64,000 nucleotides of DNA, taken from Oscillospiraceae bacterium. Lineage in GTDB: Bacteria > Bacillota > Clostridia > Oscillospirales > CAG-272. The stretch covers positions 37,949-101,948 of the forward strand of contig SVRZ01000002.1 of the NCBI GenBank assembly GCA_015064555.1, written 5' to 3'. A program made the position numbers and the translations under genes. Below are positions 44,746 to 53,647 of the stretch, piece by piece (within the stretch, counting starts at the first letter, position 1; the number at the start of each line of letters is the position of its first letter). The notes beneath the pieces are model-generated. The model was not told the origin of the DNA. It was given only the letters and a program-made list of their open reading frames with translations, and ran no database searches.

Positions 44746-45498
44746 TCAGCACCTGCGCTTTATTAAAATGGCAACAGTGAATACCAGCGCAAGCAGCGCA
44801 ACAAATGCCATAGCGGTATATTGAACATAAACGCTCATGCCTTCATCACTATAAAGGCACTCTGCATCGGCAGCATCGGATGAATAAACCTCCAGGTAAG
44901 AATTTGGAAGATTCGGTGCTGTCAGATAAGGTGGAATTTTTATAACCGGTTGATTTTCATCACCCAAATAGAGGGTTTTTGTTTTGAACAATCCACGCTT
45001 TATTTGAGTTAATTCTTCCTTCTTTGCATCATCTTCCTCTTCTGATAAATAATAACCGCCTATCACTTCACCGGTTCTTTTTATACGTTGTAAATAATCG
45101 GGGCGAATATGCAACAACTCCAGTTCGTCCTCTCCTACCGCTCCAACGTATACCGATCCACCGTCCAAACCGTTATATTCCAATGTGTGAAGATATGTAC
45201 CATTTGCATCATAAATATTTATTTTGCGATTGAAATCAATAAAAAACGTTCCATCCTCCCACACTCCGGCACTACATATAGTACCTGCGGAGCTTTTTCT
45301 GATGCTTTCGTAAATATCTCCGTCTATTGCATAGTATTCTTCGTATGTTACACTGATTTTCGGTGTTGTAGAATCTGATGTTGATATAGATGAGTCGTTT
45401 GGTGGAGTCGGTTTTATCCAAGTTGCCACAATAATCACTATAATAACTTGAATCGCTAAACAAAGTATTATCTTAAAAACGGGATTGATTCTATCCAT
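44746..45498 (-). CDS. Unrecognised membrane-anchored extracytoplasmic protein
   Basis: A 250-residue protein with an N-terminal helix (about 8-27), a serine/threonine-rich linker (30-48), an extracytoplasmic beta-rich part with propeller-like strands (GVWEDGTFFIDFNRKINIYD, then LHTLEYNGLDGG and a charged EEEDDAKKEE loop) and a C-terminal helix (about 226-247) ending in RRC. Both ends in the membrane with the middle outside is the simplest topology. The ATG follows GGAGGTTAGATTT. Function unknown; AT-rich like its neighbours. Confidence 0.6.
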   Translation of the reverse strand: MDRINPVFKIILCLAIQVIIVIIVATWIKPTPPNDSSISTSDSTTPKISVTYEEYYAIDGDIYESIRKSSAGTICSAGVWEDGTFFIDFNRKINIYDANGTYLHTLEYNGLDGGSVYVGAVGEDELELLHIRPDYLQRIKRTGEVIGGYYLSEEEDDAKKEELTQIKRGLFKTKTLYLGDENQPVIKIPPYLTAPNLPNSYLEVYSSDAADAECLYSDEGMSVYVQYTAMAFVALLALVFTVAILIKRRC

Positions 45499-45636
45499 AA
45501 ATCTAACCTCCTCACCGCATCATAAACATTAAACTCAAACAAATTTTTGGTATTAGTGAAATTATATGAAAAGTAAGAAGTTCAAGGTCATTATACACGT
45601 ATTCCTCGGAAAATTCGTTTTCGTAGGTTATACCAA

Positions 45637-46038
45637 TCAGCTTACCATATACTTTTCAATTAAACTATCAAAAACATCTTTTTCGCATTCACCCCAAGCT
45701 GTAGTTGTTCCACTTGAGCCATATATTTCGTACCTTCCATCGGAATACCAAACTCTTATGCAAAGCCCTAAAGGAGTCGGAGGCATCCCCGGTCCGAGTG
45801 GAGTGTTCTTGTATTCGATTTTCGAAAGCTCTGATAATAATTGCAATGTTTCATCATATGTAAGCGTATGAACTACTTCAATATCTTCATCAATGGTGTG
45901 GTTTTTATCGAGATTAATTATTTCGGCTTTTTCTACATCTCGCGCAAGATCATCGTATTCAAAATAAAAGCTATTAACACAACCTGTGAGTGCAATTAAT
46001 ACCCAAAGCACTAATAAACAAAAAATGCTTTTTTTCAT
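45637..46038 (-). CDS. Small unrecognised lipoprotein
   Basis: A 133-residue lipoprotein with signal peptide and lipobox IALTGC (C20). The mature part has a helix (TYDETLQLLSELSKIEYKN), a proline-rich turn (PLGPGMPPTPLG) and a strand pair ending in YGSSGTTTAWGECEKDV, a pattern seen in small uncharacterised Firmicutes lipoproteins. The ATG follows AAAGGTGATAT. It is the middle of three AT-rich genes for envelope proteins plus a broken fragment. Confidence 0.65.
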   Translation of the reverse strand: MKKSIFCLLVLWVLIALTGCVNSFYFEYDDLARDVEKAEIINLDKNHTIDEDIEVVHTLTYDETLQLLSELSKIEYKNTPLGPGMPPTPLGLCIRVWYSDGRYEIYGSSGTTTAWGECEKDVFDSLIEKYMVS

Positions 46039-46124
46039 ATATCACCTTTTGAAATTTTAGAAATATCGCCGCAAAAGAAAACGAGCTTAAGAATTCACTT
46101 TCAAATCTAATTGTTTCGTTTAAA

Positions 46125-46370
46125 TTAAACATCGCTTAATTTCCATTCTACAGAAAATGCAAATGAATTAAAATCATCGGTGGAGTCAAGAGGATTTTTG
46201 CAATAATAAATGATCTTACTATCCGAGATAATTTGCTTCTTCATCCCATAAGAGCTTTCGCATTCATCCGAGCTACCTCGAGTATATTTGTCATTATTGT
46301 CGTATTTTTCCCATTGATATGCTATTTGAATAAGGCCTCGCTTGCGTAAGAAAACGCGCGGATAGATCTC
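46125..46370 (-). pseudogene. C-terminal remnant of a lost envelope-type gene
   Basis: On the minus strand a frame is open from 46370 (just after a TAG) to a TAA at 46125, encoding about 81 residues of protein-like sequence (for example GLIQIAYQWEKYDNNDKY and SFAFSVEWKLSDV), but it has no usable start codon before an internal methionine halfway along. A promoter (46386-46415) and an AGGAG lie directly upstream, as if a deletion had joined the control region to the 3' end of the gene. I could not identify the parent. Confidence 0.5.
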
Positions 46371-46385
46371 CTATGCTCTAGATTT

Positions 46386-46415
46386 ATTATACAATAAATG
46401 GTAAGTTCTTCGCAA
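46386..46415 (-). promoter_or_regulatory. Promoter left in front of the truncated gene
   Basis: On the minus strand: TTGCGA (46415-46410), 18-base spacer, TATAAT (46391-46386), then AGGAG at about 46368-46372. It may also drive the lipoprotein gene further downstream. Confidence 0.6.
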
Positions 46416-46504
46416 TAGTTTTTTGCCGCTGGCGGTGTAAAAATTTAAAGAAAGTTTTTGTGCATATTACCGAAATGCTGCTCAAGTGTGAAAAGAAGAA
46501 TAAT

Positions 46505-46546
46505 AAAAGTGTCTTGTGCCAACTGATAGGCATAAGACACTTTTAA
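46505..46546 (-). terminator. Terminator after the aromatic amino acid operon
   Basis: AAAAGTGTCTT and AAGACACTTTT pair around an inner GTGCC/GGCAT stem, with A and T runs on both sides, about 55 bases after the aroF stop. It can serve both strands. Confidence 0.85.
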
Positions 46547-46601
46547 TTATAAAATCCAAATCGAAAAAGATTTTTACCATTTAACTTGAATGCTCACGCA
46601 C

Positions 46602-47633
46602 TCACATCCACTCGGCAATATCGTATATAAGTCTTTCGGTCTTTTCCCAGCCGAGGCAGGGATCGGTGATAGACTTTCCGTAGACCTCGTCTGCCGATAT
46701 CTTCTGGCAGCCGTCCTCGATATAGCTCTCTATCATAAGTCCCTTGACGATGCGTCTGAATTCGGGGTTATATGCGCGGCTATCGGCAATCTCCTTTGCA
46801 ATTCTTATCTGCTCGAGGTATTTCTTGCCGGAGTTTGCGTGGTTAGTATCTATCACGCAGGCGTGGTTAGCGAGATCCGATGCGGCATAAAGCTCGGTGA
46901 GATTGGAGAGATCCTCATAGTGATAATTCGGATGCGACTTTCCGTGCTTATCGACGTATCCGCGGAGGATTGCGTGTGCATAGGGGTTGCCCGCGCTCTT
47001 TACCTCCCATCCGCGGTAGCAGAATACGTGCGAGCTCTGCGCCGCCTTTATGGAATTCATCATGACCGAAAGGTCGCCGCCGGTGGGATTCTTCATTCCG
47101 ACGGGGATATCAAGACCGCTTGCGGTGAGGCGGTGCTGCTGGTCCTCAACGCTTCTCGCACCTACAGCCACGTAGGCAAGAAGGTCGGAAAGGTATCTGT
47201 GATTCTCGGGGTAGAGCATCTCATCGGCACAACCGAAGCCGGTTTCCTCGATAGCGCGGATATGGAGCTTTCTTATCGCAACGATGCCCTTGAGAAGATC
47301 GGGATCCGAATTTGGATCGGGCTGATGAAGCATACCCTTATAGCCCTCGCCGGTGGTTCTCGGCTTGTTGGTGTATATTCTCGGAACGATAAATATCTTA
47401 TCCTTGACCTTCTCCTGAACGCATCTCAGGCGGTAGATATAATCAAGGACGGCATCCTCTCTGTCGGCAGAGCAGGGGCCTATAACGAGCAGGAACTTGT
47501 CCGACTTGCCGGAAAATATATTTTTAAGCTCCTCGACCGTTGCGGCGCGCGTTGCCTTTACCGCCTCGGAGGCAGGGAATTGCTCCTTTATTTCCATGGG
47601 GATAGGGAGCTTGCGGAAGAATTGCATATTCAT
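46602..47633 (-). CDS. aroF: 3-deoxy-7-phosphoheptulonate synthase (DAHP synthase, class I)
   Basis: A 343-residue cytoplasmic enzyme condensing phosphoenolpyruvate and erythrose-4-phosphate, the first step of the shikimate pathway. Marks of the class I AroF/G/H type: LVIGPCSADREDAVLDY, PRIYTNKPRTTGEGYKG, VGARSVEDQQHR, GMKNPTGGDLSVMMNSI, VIDTNHANSGKKYLEQ and VYGKSITDPCLGW. The N-terminus is short (about 25 residues before the barrel), so an AroG-like feedback site may be reduced. Start at the ATG 47633 follows AAGAGGTACTTTTT; upstream in-frame codons overlap tyrA. Last gene of the operon although first in the pathway. Confidence 0.95.
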   Translation of the reverse strand: MNMQFFRKLPIPMEIKEQFPASEAVKATRAATVEELKNIFSGKSDKFLLVIGPCSADREDAVLDYIYRLRCVQEKVKDKIFIVPRIYTNKPRTTGEGYKGMLHQPDPNSDPDLLKGIVAIRKLHIRAIEETGFGCADEMLYPENHRYLSDLLAYVAVGARSVEDQQHRLTASGLDIPVGMKNPTGGDLSVMMNSIKAAQSSHVFCYRGWEVKSAGNPYAHAILRGYVDKHGKSHPNYHYEDLSNLTELYAASDLANHACVIDTNHANSGKKYLEQIRIAKEIADSRAYNPEFRRIVKGLMIESYIEDGCQKISADEVYGKSITDPCLGWEKTERLIYDIAEWM

Positions 47634-47652
47634 AAAAAGTACCTCTTGTAGA

Positions 47653-48525
47653 TCAATTATTTTTTGGTTTGTCGAAAAGCTCACGTCGGCTCGTTGCGCT
47701 CCGCATCTCGCTGCGGATCGCCTCCTGATCCGAGTTTGCTATCATATTTCTGAGCTGTACGAATTTTTCGGTGAAGGCATCCATTTCGCTGACAAGTGCA
47801 TCCTTGTTAAGCAAAAACAGCTCGCTCCACATAAGATCGTTTATCTTTGCGATACGCGTCAGATCCCTGAATGAGTCACCCGTATATTTTTCAAGTCCCG
47901 GCTCTGTATTTGAGTTCATAAGAGTCACCGCTATGCAGTGGGTGAGCTGAGAGAGAAATGCTATCATTCTGTCATGCTCGTCCACCGTGAGCCTGGTCAC
48001 CCTCGCAAAGCCGAGTGCCTCTCCAAGACTCTCGCATATAGCTATCGCCGCCTCGGTATTCCTCTCGGTAGGCACAACTATATAGTTTGCCCCTCTGAAT
48101 ACCTCTGCACTACTGTATTCAACACCGCTCTTCTCGCGGCCTGCCATCGGGTGCGCCGAAATAAATTCGATATCCTCGCCGAGAAGCTGCTGTATCTCGT
48201 AAACTATACCGCCCTTGATACCCGTAACGTCGGTTATAACAGTACCGCTTTTCAGAAGATGGCGGTATTTTTTTATCCAATCAATGAATACCGTGGGGTA
48301 AAGAGCAAAGACGATCAGCTCCGAGTCTGCTATAAGCTCGGCATCGGGCTCTGTTGAGCCGCATTCAATAATTCCGTGGGTTAGTGCATAGTCTATATCG
48401 GATGCGTTCTTGGTTATACAGCGAACGTGTCGGTAGCCCGAATAGGTAAGCGCCTTAGCATATCCGCCTCCGATAACTCCAAGACCGATGATCAGTATTT
48501 TAGTGTCCTTGGTAAGCTTATTCAT
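47653..48525 (-). CDS. tyrA: Prephenate dehydrogenase TyrA
   Basis: A 290-residue NAD(P)-dependent enzyme making 4-hydroxyphenylpyruvate from prephenate. It has the Rossmann motif ILIIGLGVIGGGYAKAL near the N-terminus, DVTGIKGGIVYEIQQLL, the catalytic region ISAHPMAGREKSGVEY and FLSQLTHCIAVTLMN. No C-terminal ACT domain is present, so direct tyrosine inhibition through ACT is not expected. The start overlaps the end of aroA by eight bases and is preceded by GAGGTTACCACTT; a longer in-frame start is deeper inside aroA and rejected. Confidence 0.94.
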   Translation of the reverse strand: MNKLTKDTKILIIGLGVIGGGYAKALTYSGYRHVRCITKNASDIDYALTHGIIECGSTEPDAELIADSELIVFALYPTVFIDWIKKYRHLLKSGTVITDVTGIKGGIVYEIQQLLGEDIEFISAHPMAGREKSGVEYSSAEVFRGANYIVVPTERNTEAAIAICESLGEALGFARVTRLTVDEHDRMIAFLSQLTHCIAVTLMNSNTEPGLEKYTGDSFRDLTRIAKINDLMWSELFLLNKDALVSEMDAFTEKFVQLRNMIANSDQEAIRSEMRSATSRRELFDKPKNN

Positions 48526-49729
48526 AAGTGGTAACCTCGATTCCAAGAGCCTTAATATCCTCAAAGAATGACGGATAGCTTTTGCTTATTGCCTCTGCGC
48601 CCTCTATTTCTCCGCCGGTGAGCGTCAGCAGCACCGCCATAGCCATAACGACTCTGTGATCGTTGTGTCCGCATATAGGCTCTGCCGGTGTATGAAGCTC
48701 GGATTTTTCTATAACCACCGAATTTTCATAAACCGTGACGCGCGCGCCAAGCTTACGAAGCTCCTCTGCCATAGCCGCGGCTCTGTCGCTTTCCTTTATC
48801 CTAAGGCGTGCCGTGCCGATCAGCTCGGCACCGCCGAGTGCCGCCGCGAGTGCCATAAGTATCGGTCCGAGATCGGGGCAGTCGTCAATATTCACCGTCT
48901 GTCCGCCCTCCTTCATAAGAGGGTATATTCTTTGATATTCCTTATCGCCCTGTGCCGATTCGGGGTTGAGCCCAAGGACTTCGATGTCCGAGCCGAGCAG
49001 AGCAAGCGCATCAAGGAATGCCGCGCCCGAATAATCACCCTCAACAGTAAATCTGCCTGCCCCATATCGCTGACCGCCGGGAATACGTATCGTATGACTA
49101 TCCTCAAAATAGGCATCCACCCCGAATGAGCGCATAGCATCGAGAGTCAGCCTGACGTATGATTGGCTTCCGAAGGGCGGCGTTATCCTGATAACGCTTT
49201 CACCCTCGGCGAGCGGCAGGGCAAACAAAAGCCCGGATATAAACTGGCTGCTCACGTTACCGGGGAGCTTGTATTCTCCCGATGGAAGAGGACCGTCAAC
49301 GTGGATTATCTTATTGTTTTTTAAGAGCATAAGCTCCTTTTCTCTGAATATATCTTCATAAACCGAAAGCGGTCTTTTCAGAAGCGCATCATGGGCGCTT
49401 ATAGCGCATTTCGCGCCCGAAAGTGCCGCGATAGGTATGATAAATCGCAGTGTGCTTCCGCTCTCTCTTGCATAGAGCATGGTGGTAGGTGCGCTCTTTT
49501 TCATATCACAGCCGTGCACGGTATATACGTTGTCCGTGACGGATATTTCCGCGCCGAGAGCTCTGAGGCAGTCCACCGTGGCAAGAACGTCCTCGCAGGG
49601 TGTAATGCCGTCAATATAGCTCGTCCCCTCTGCCAGCGCCGCACATATAAGAAGTCGGTGGGCGATGCTCTTCGATGCGGGAGCTCTGACCGTACCCTCT
49701 GCACGGCTCGGCTTAATTACCGCTCTCAC
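48518..49729 (-). CDS. aroA: 3-phosphoshikimate 1-carboxyvinyltransferase (EPSP synthase)
   Basis: A 403-residue enzyme joining shikimate-3-phosphate and phosphoenolpyruvate. Motifs: APASKSIAHRLLICAALAEG (substrate-binding K and R), YARESGSTLRFIIPIAALSG where most homologues have GNAGTAMRPL, LPGNVSSQFISGLLFALPLA, IDDCPDLGPILMALAA, RLRIKESDRAAAMAEEL and CGHNDHRVVMAMAV. The SGSTLRF variant belongs to a divergent Firmicutes-type group. It starts at GTG 49729 after AGGAGGACAGA and overlaps aroQ by 17 bases. Confidence 0.95.
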   Translation of the reverse strand: MRAVIKPSRAEGTVRAPASKSIAHRLLICAALAEGTSYIDGITPCEDVLATVDCLRALGAEISVTDNVYTVHGCDMKKSAPTTMLYARESGSTLRFIIPIAALSGAKCAISAHDALLKRPLSVYEDIFREKELMLLKNNKIIHVDGPLPSGEYKLPGNVSSQFISGLLFALPLAEGESVIRITPPFGSQSYVRLTLDAMRSFGVDAYFEDSHTIRIPGGQRYGAGRFTVEGDYSGAAFLDALALLGSDIEVLGLNPESAQGDKEYQRIYPLMKEGGQTVNIDDCPDLGPILMALAAALGGAELIGTARLRIKESDRAAAMAEELRKLGARVTVYENSVVIEKSELHTPAEPICGHNDHRVVMAMAVLLTLTGGEIEGAEAISKSYPSFFEDIKALGIEVTTYE

Positions 49730-50159
49730 TCTGTCCTCCTATGAGGATATCGCAGGCCTCAAGATAACCGTCAAAGCCCTTGCCGGTTATAGTTGCGACT
49801 GCGGCGCGCCTGATATAGCTTATCTGCCTGAAATCCTCGCGCTCCTCTACCTTTGTTATATGAACCTCAACGCAGGGCAGACTCGTTGAAAGCACGGCAT
49901 CGAGAAGCGCAACGCTGGTATGGGTATACGCGCCGGGATTTATGACTATACCGTCAGCCCCCTCGAAATATGCCTCCTGTATCTTATCAACAAGGTCGCC
50001 CTCGTGATTGGACTGGTAAAATACCGTTTCAACGCCCTTTTTCAGACAATGCTCGCGCACAAGAGCACAGAGGGCGGCATAATCCTGCTTTCCGTATTTG
50101 CTTACCTCGCGTATGCCGAGCATATTGAGATTCGGACCGTTAATGATATATAGCTTCAT
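49713..50159 (-). CDS. aroQ: 3-dehydroquinate dehydratase, type II
   Basis: A 148-residue type II dehydroquinase. Motifs: IINGPNLNMLGIRE (about 5-18), SKYG with the catalytic tyrosine loop, FYQSNHEGDLVDKIQEA, GIVINPGAYTHTSVAL and VEVHITKVEEREDFR. It forms a dodecamer in characterised homologues. The last residues run a few positions longer than usual. ATG follows GAGGAACATTTT, 30 bases after aroE/K. Confidence 0.95.
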   Translation of the reverse strand: MKLYIINGPNLNMLGIREVSKYGKQDYAALCALVREHCLKKGVETVFYQSNHEGDLVDKIQEAYFEGADGIVINPGAYTHTSVALLDAVLSTSLPCVEVHITKVEEREDFRQISYIRRAAVATITGKGFDGYLEACDILIGGQSESGN

Positions 50160-50189
50160 AAAATGTTCCTCTTGCCCGTAGGCTTAGTT

Positions 50190-51428
50190 TTAACCGAGAA
50201 GGTCGGAAAGTATAGCTTCAGCGACCTTGTCTATTGTGGTGTCCGCATTTATGATAACGTCTGCCGCCGACCTGTATATTTCATATCTCTCGTGATATCG
50301 TTTTTCTATATCGGATACGGTGGATGCCGTAGGTCTGTCGGCGGTGGGAATAAGTGCATCAAGCGGTCTGTCGATAAAGTATATCCTTCCGTTCTTACGG
50401 AGCGCATCAACGTTCATCCCTCTGAGCACCGCGCCGCCGCCCGTCGCTATGACCGCGCCCGAGATGGGTGCTACCGACTCCACCGCCTCGCTCTCAAGGT
50501 CGCGGAAGTGAGCTTCGCCGTGCTGCTTGAAAATTTCGGGGATAGGCATACCGCTTTTTTCGACTATTATTTTGTCGGTGTCAAGCAGCGGGCGCGAAAG
50601 ACGCTCCGCAAGTATCGCACCGACCGTGCTCTTGCCCGATGCGGGCATTCCTATCAGTACAGCGTTGGTTTTGTCTGCCGATATTTTTTTGAAAACGCGC
50701 TCGCATACCGACTCGTCATAGGTCTTTTTGGTGAAGTGCTCCGATGCTCGCACACCCTGTGCCACAAGCATATAAAGACCGCCCGATGCCGGTATTCCGC
50801 GAAAGAGAGCCTCAAGTATCAGGGGCGTCCTCATGGGATTATATATCGCATCGAGAACTCCCTCAAGCCTTCCGAATGCCGAAAGCTCAATAGGCTTGCC
50901 CGAAATATTCGGAAACATTCCGACAGGTGTAGTGTTTATTATGATTTCCGCATCCGTATGGTATTTGTAAACATCTGTGTACAAAACTGCGCCATTTGAC
51001 GCGTTCCGCGATGCTTTTACTATCTCTCTTGCGCCCTCTGCGCGTGCAACGGCTTCTGCGGTTTTTGATGTTCCGCCCGTTCCGAGTATCAGAACCTTCT
51101 TGCCGCTGAAATCAATACCCGTCCTCTTGGCAAGCGCCGAAAGACCGAAGAAATCGGTGTTATAACCGTATAGCTTACCGCCGCGATTGACGATAGTGTT
51201 GACCGCGCCTATAAGCTTTGCGCTCTCATCTATAAAATCGAGGTAGGGAATTACAGTTTCCTTATAGGGAATAGTTACGTTTATCGCCGCGAAGCTGTGC
51301 TCGCGCATAAAAGCATCCACACCATCACGGGGTATCTCGCGTATCTCGTAATCGTAGTCGGCGATCAGCGCGTGTATCTCCTTTGAGAAGCTGTGCTTCA
51401 GATGCTCGCCTATACAGCCGTAAGTCAT
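50190..51428 (-). CDS. aroE/aroK: Shikimate dehydrogenase-shikimate kinase fusion
   Basis: A 412-residue bifunctional protein covering two consecutive steps. Residues 1-250 are shikimate dehydrogenase: HSFSKEIHALI, AINVTIPYKETVIPYLD with the catalytic lysine, GAVNTIV, YGYNTDFFGL, the nucleotide motif LILGTGGTSKTAEAVA and NTTPVGMFPN. Residues from about 253 are shikimate kinase: Walker A GMPASGKSTVG, DTDKIIVEKSG, RDLESEAV, ATGGGAVLRG and the lid PTADRPTAS. No frameshift or stop separates them. The ATG overlaps the aroC stop (ATGA) and follows GGAGGTAAGAA. Confidence 0.95.
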   Translation of the reverse strand: MTYGCIGEHLKHSFSKEIHALIADYDYEIREIPRDGVDAFMREHSFAAINVTIPYKETVIPYLDFIDESAKLIGAVNTIVNRGGKLYGYNTDFFGLSALAKRTGIDFSGKKVLILGTGGTSKTAEAVARAEGAREIVKASRNASNGAVLYTDVYKYHTDAEIIINTTPVGMFPNISGKPIELSAFGRLEGVLDAIYNPMRTPLILEALFRGIPASGGLYMLVAQGVRASEHFTKKTYDESVCERVFKKISADKTNAVLIGMPASGKSTVGAILAERLSRPLLDTDKIIVEKSGMPIPEIFKQHGEAHFRDLESEAVESVAPISGAVIATGGGAVLRGMNVDALRKNGRIYFIDRPLDALIPTADRPTASTVSDIEKRYHERYEIYRSAADVIINADTTIDKVAEAILSDLLG

Positions 51429-52522
51429 TTCTTACCTCCGAGCCAATCTGTTCCGTATCTTGTGACGAGCATGTCGGCAACGGCTATTGCAAGCACCGCA
51501 TCCACGACTGCTGTCGCGCGGTGGATGATGGCAGGGTCGTGTCTGCCGCCGATGCTTATCTCGGTGTTCTCTCCCAGGCAGAGATCGACCGAGCCCTGCG
51601 CCTTTGATATCGAGGGGGTAGGCTTGACTGCAGTCCTCACGGTGATGGGCATACCGTTTGTGATACCGCCCTGTATTCCGCCGCTCGAATTTTTCGCGGT
51701 AACTACCGCTCCGTTTTCATATCTGAAGGGATCGTTAGCCTCGCTGCCGCTCATATCGGCTATTCCGAAGCCGTCCCCGAATTCAACTCCCTTTATTCCG
51801 GGTACAGAGAAGAGCGCGTGAGCAATAACACCCTCCATGGTATCAAACCAGGGCTCTCCCACGCCCGTCGGCATACCGATGACAGCAGATTCTATTATTC
51901 CTCCGATGCTGTCGCCGTTTTCCTTAGCCGAAAGTATCCTTTCGGTCATAGCCCGAGCCGCCTCATCCGAGAGGGTTGGGAAGCTGCTTTCGGCAAGCCT
52001 TTGTGCATCCTCGGAATAATTGCAAAAGTCGGTGTCCTCTATACCGCCGAGCCTTTTTATGTGAGAAAGGATCGTGATCTGCTTTTCGGAAAGCGCACCG
52101 CCGATTATAGCACCTGCCGCAACGAGTGCCGCAGTCACTCTGCCGGAGAAATGACCGCCGCCCGCCTTATCCTGATAGCCGTGATACTTACACTCGGCGG
52201 TGTAATCGGCATGCGAGGGGCGCGGTATGCTCTCATAGGGAAGATAGGCATCCGATCTTATGTTATTGTTTCGGACGATGAGGCATATCGGCGTGCCCTC
52301 TGTCACTCCGTCCTTGACACCCGAGAGAAATTCGACCTCGTCTGCCTCTCGGCGCGGAGTGGATATATCGCCGCGCGCCTGTCTTTTCTTCATGCAGGCG
52401 GCAAGGTATTCGTAATTTATCTTTATTCCCGGAGCGATACCGTCTATAACACAGCCGACAGCGGCACCGTGGCTCTCGCCGAATATTGTAACTGTAAGAT
52501 TATTTCCAAAGGTGTTTTTCAT
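51425..52522 (-). CDS. aroC: Chorismate synthase
   Basis: A 365-residue enzyme forming chorismate from EPSP with reduced FMN as cofactor. Marks: TIFGESHGAAVGCVIDG at the start, RQARGDISTPRREADEVEF, GHFSGRVTAALVAAGAI, NDPFRYENGAVVTAKNSSGG, GGIQGGITNGMPI and near the end GRHDPAIIHRATAVVDAV. Full length. ATG follows AAGGAAAAGGCTA. It is coupled to aroE/K by a four-base overlap. Confidence 0.96.
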   Translation of the reverse strand: MKNTFGNNLTVTIFGESHGAAVGCVIDGIAPGIKINYEYLAACMKKRQARGDISTPRREADEVEFLSGVKDGVTEGTPICLIVRNNNIRSDAYLPYESIPRPSHADYTAECKYHGYQDKAGGGHFSGRVTAALVAAGAIIGGALSEKQITILSHIKRLGGIEDTDFCNYSEDAQRLAESSFPTLSDEAARAMTERILSAKENGDSIGGIIESAVIGMPTGVGEPWFDTMEGVIAHALFSVPGIKGVEFGDGFGIADMSGSEANDPFRYENGAVVTAKNSSGGIQGGITNGMPITVRTAVKPTPSISKAQGSVDLCLGENTEISIGGRHDPAIIHRATAVVDAVLAIAVADMLVTRYGTDWLGGKK

Positions 52523-52564
52523 TAGCCTTTTCCTTTCGGTGTAAATACTTGTCGGATATGCCGA

Positions 52565-53587
52565 TCACTGCTCCCCAAGGTAGGACTTTATCTGCTTTAT
52601 GAGCTCGTCAAGCGGTGTTTTTTCAACACGTCCCATGCCTATTTCATCTACATATACCGCATAGGTGAAATTTCCTTCGCCCTTCTTATCGTGCTTCATA
52701 AAATCTGCCGCGGCATCTCCATCACCCGAAAAAACGACAGGAAGTCCAAGCGCCGAGAGAAGGGGAATGAGTCTTTTTCTTACCCCCTCTGAGCACATCG
52801 GAAGCATCCCGATGGCAACGCATTCTCCGTGTAGTCTTCCGCCAAGCGCCTCGACTCCGTGTCCAAACGTATGGCCGAAATTAAGCAGTCTGCGTTCAGC
52901 ACCCTCGCGCTCGTCCGACTCAACTATGCGCTTCTTGATCATCAGCGCGCGTGTGATCATCTCGCCGATGTCGCTTTTCCAGAGCCCCTTTTCCATCATT
53001 GAAAAGAGCTCGGCATCCGAGGTCAGGGACATCTTTACTACCTCTGCCATGCCTGCGGCGATCTGCCGCTTATCAAGAGTAGAAAGAACGTCGGTGTCGA
53101 TAAGAACGCCCTTCGGCTGGTGAAAGGCTCCGATAATATTTTTCACACCGCAGAAATCGACGGCGGTCTTGCCGCCGATGGATGAATCCACCTGTGAGAG
53201 CAGAGTTGTAGGAATATTATAAAAATCTATTCCTCGCATATAAGTCGCGGCGGCAAATCCTGCCATATCTCCGGTCACTCCACCTCCAACTGCGATAACG
53301 ACATCCTTCCTTTGCAGGTTAAATGTAAGCATTTCTTTGCAAATATCGGTATAAGTGTCGATATTTTTATGTTCTTCCCCTTGCGGGAAGGTGAATATCC
53401 TTGCCTCTCGGCAAAGCGCGGCGATCTTCTCCGAATACTCGCGGGGAACGCCGCTGTCGGTAACTATAAGCGCGCGGCGGTCCAGATTCAGAAAGTCGTT
53501 TGCACAGGGTAATATCCCGCTTCCTATCACTATATCATAGCTTCTTTCGCCAAGCTCCATGCGGAGGACTTCAGGTGAGTTTTTCAT
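52565..53587 (-). CDS. aroB: 3-dehydroquinate synthase
   Basis: A 340-residue NAD- and metal-dependent enzyme cyclising DAHP. Motifs: FPQGEEHKNIDTYTDI, VIAVGGGVTGDMAGFAAATY, YNIPTTLLSQVDSSIGGKTA, the metal-binding RRLLNFGHTFGHGVEAL and LHGECVAIGM. The C-terminal region holds KHDKKGEGNFTYAVY. ATG follows GAGGAGAAAAA. It lies 60 bases after pheA and 42 before aroC. Confidence 0.95.
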   Translation of the reverse strand: MKNSPEVLRMELGERSYDIVIGSGILPCANDFLNLDRRALIVTDSGVPREYSEKIAALCREARIFTFPQGEEHKNIDTYTDICKEMLTFNLQRKDVVIAVGGGVTGDMAGFAAATYMRGIDFYNIPTTLLSQVDSSIGGKTAVDFCGVKNIIGAFHQPKGVLIDTDVLSTLDKRQIAAGMAEVVKMSLTSDAELFSMMEKGLWKSDIGEMITRALMIKKRIVESDEREGAERRLLNFGHTFGHGVEALGGRLHGECVAIGMLPMCSEGVRKRLIPLLSALGLPVVFSGDGDAAADFMKHDKKGEGNFTYAVYVDEIGMGRVEKTPLDELIKQIKSYLGEQ

Positions 53588-53647
53588 TTTTTCTCCTCTT
53601 TTTAAAGGGTGTATCTCTGCCTTGGAAACAAGATAGGCAGATGGGTG

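Noticed and set aside
46590..47651. 353-codon open frame on the plus strand
   Set aside because: It lies exactly opposite aroF, has no ribosome binding site or family motif, and the minus-strand frame shows full DAHP synthase conservation.
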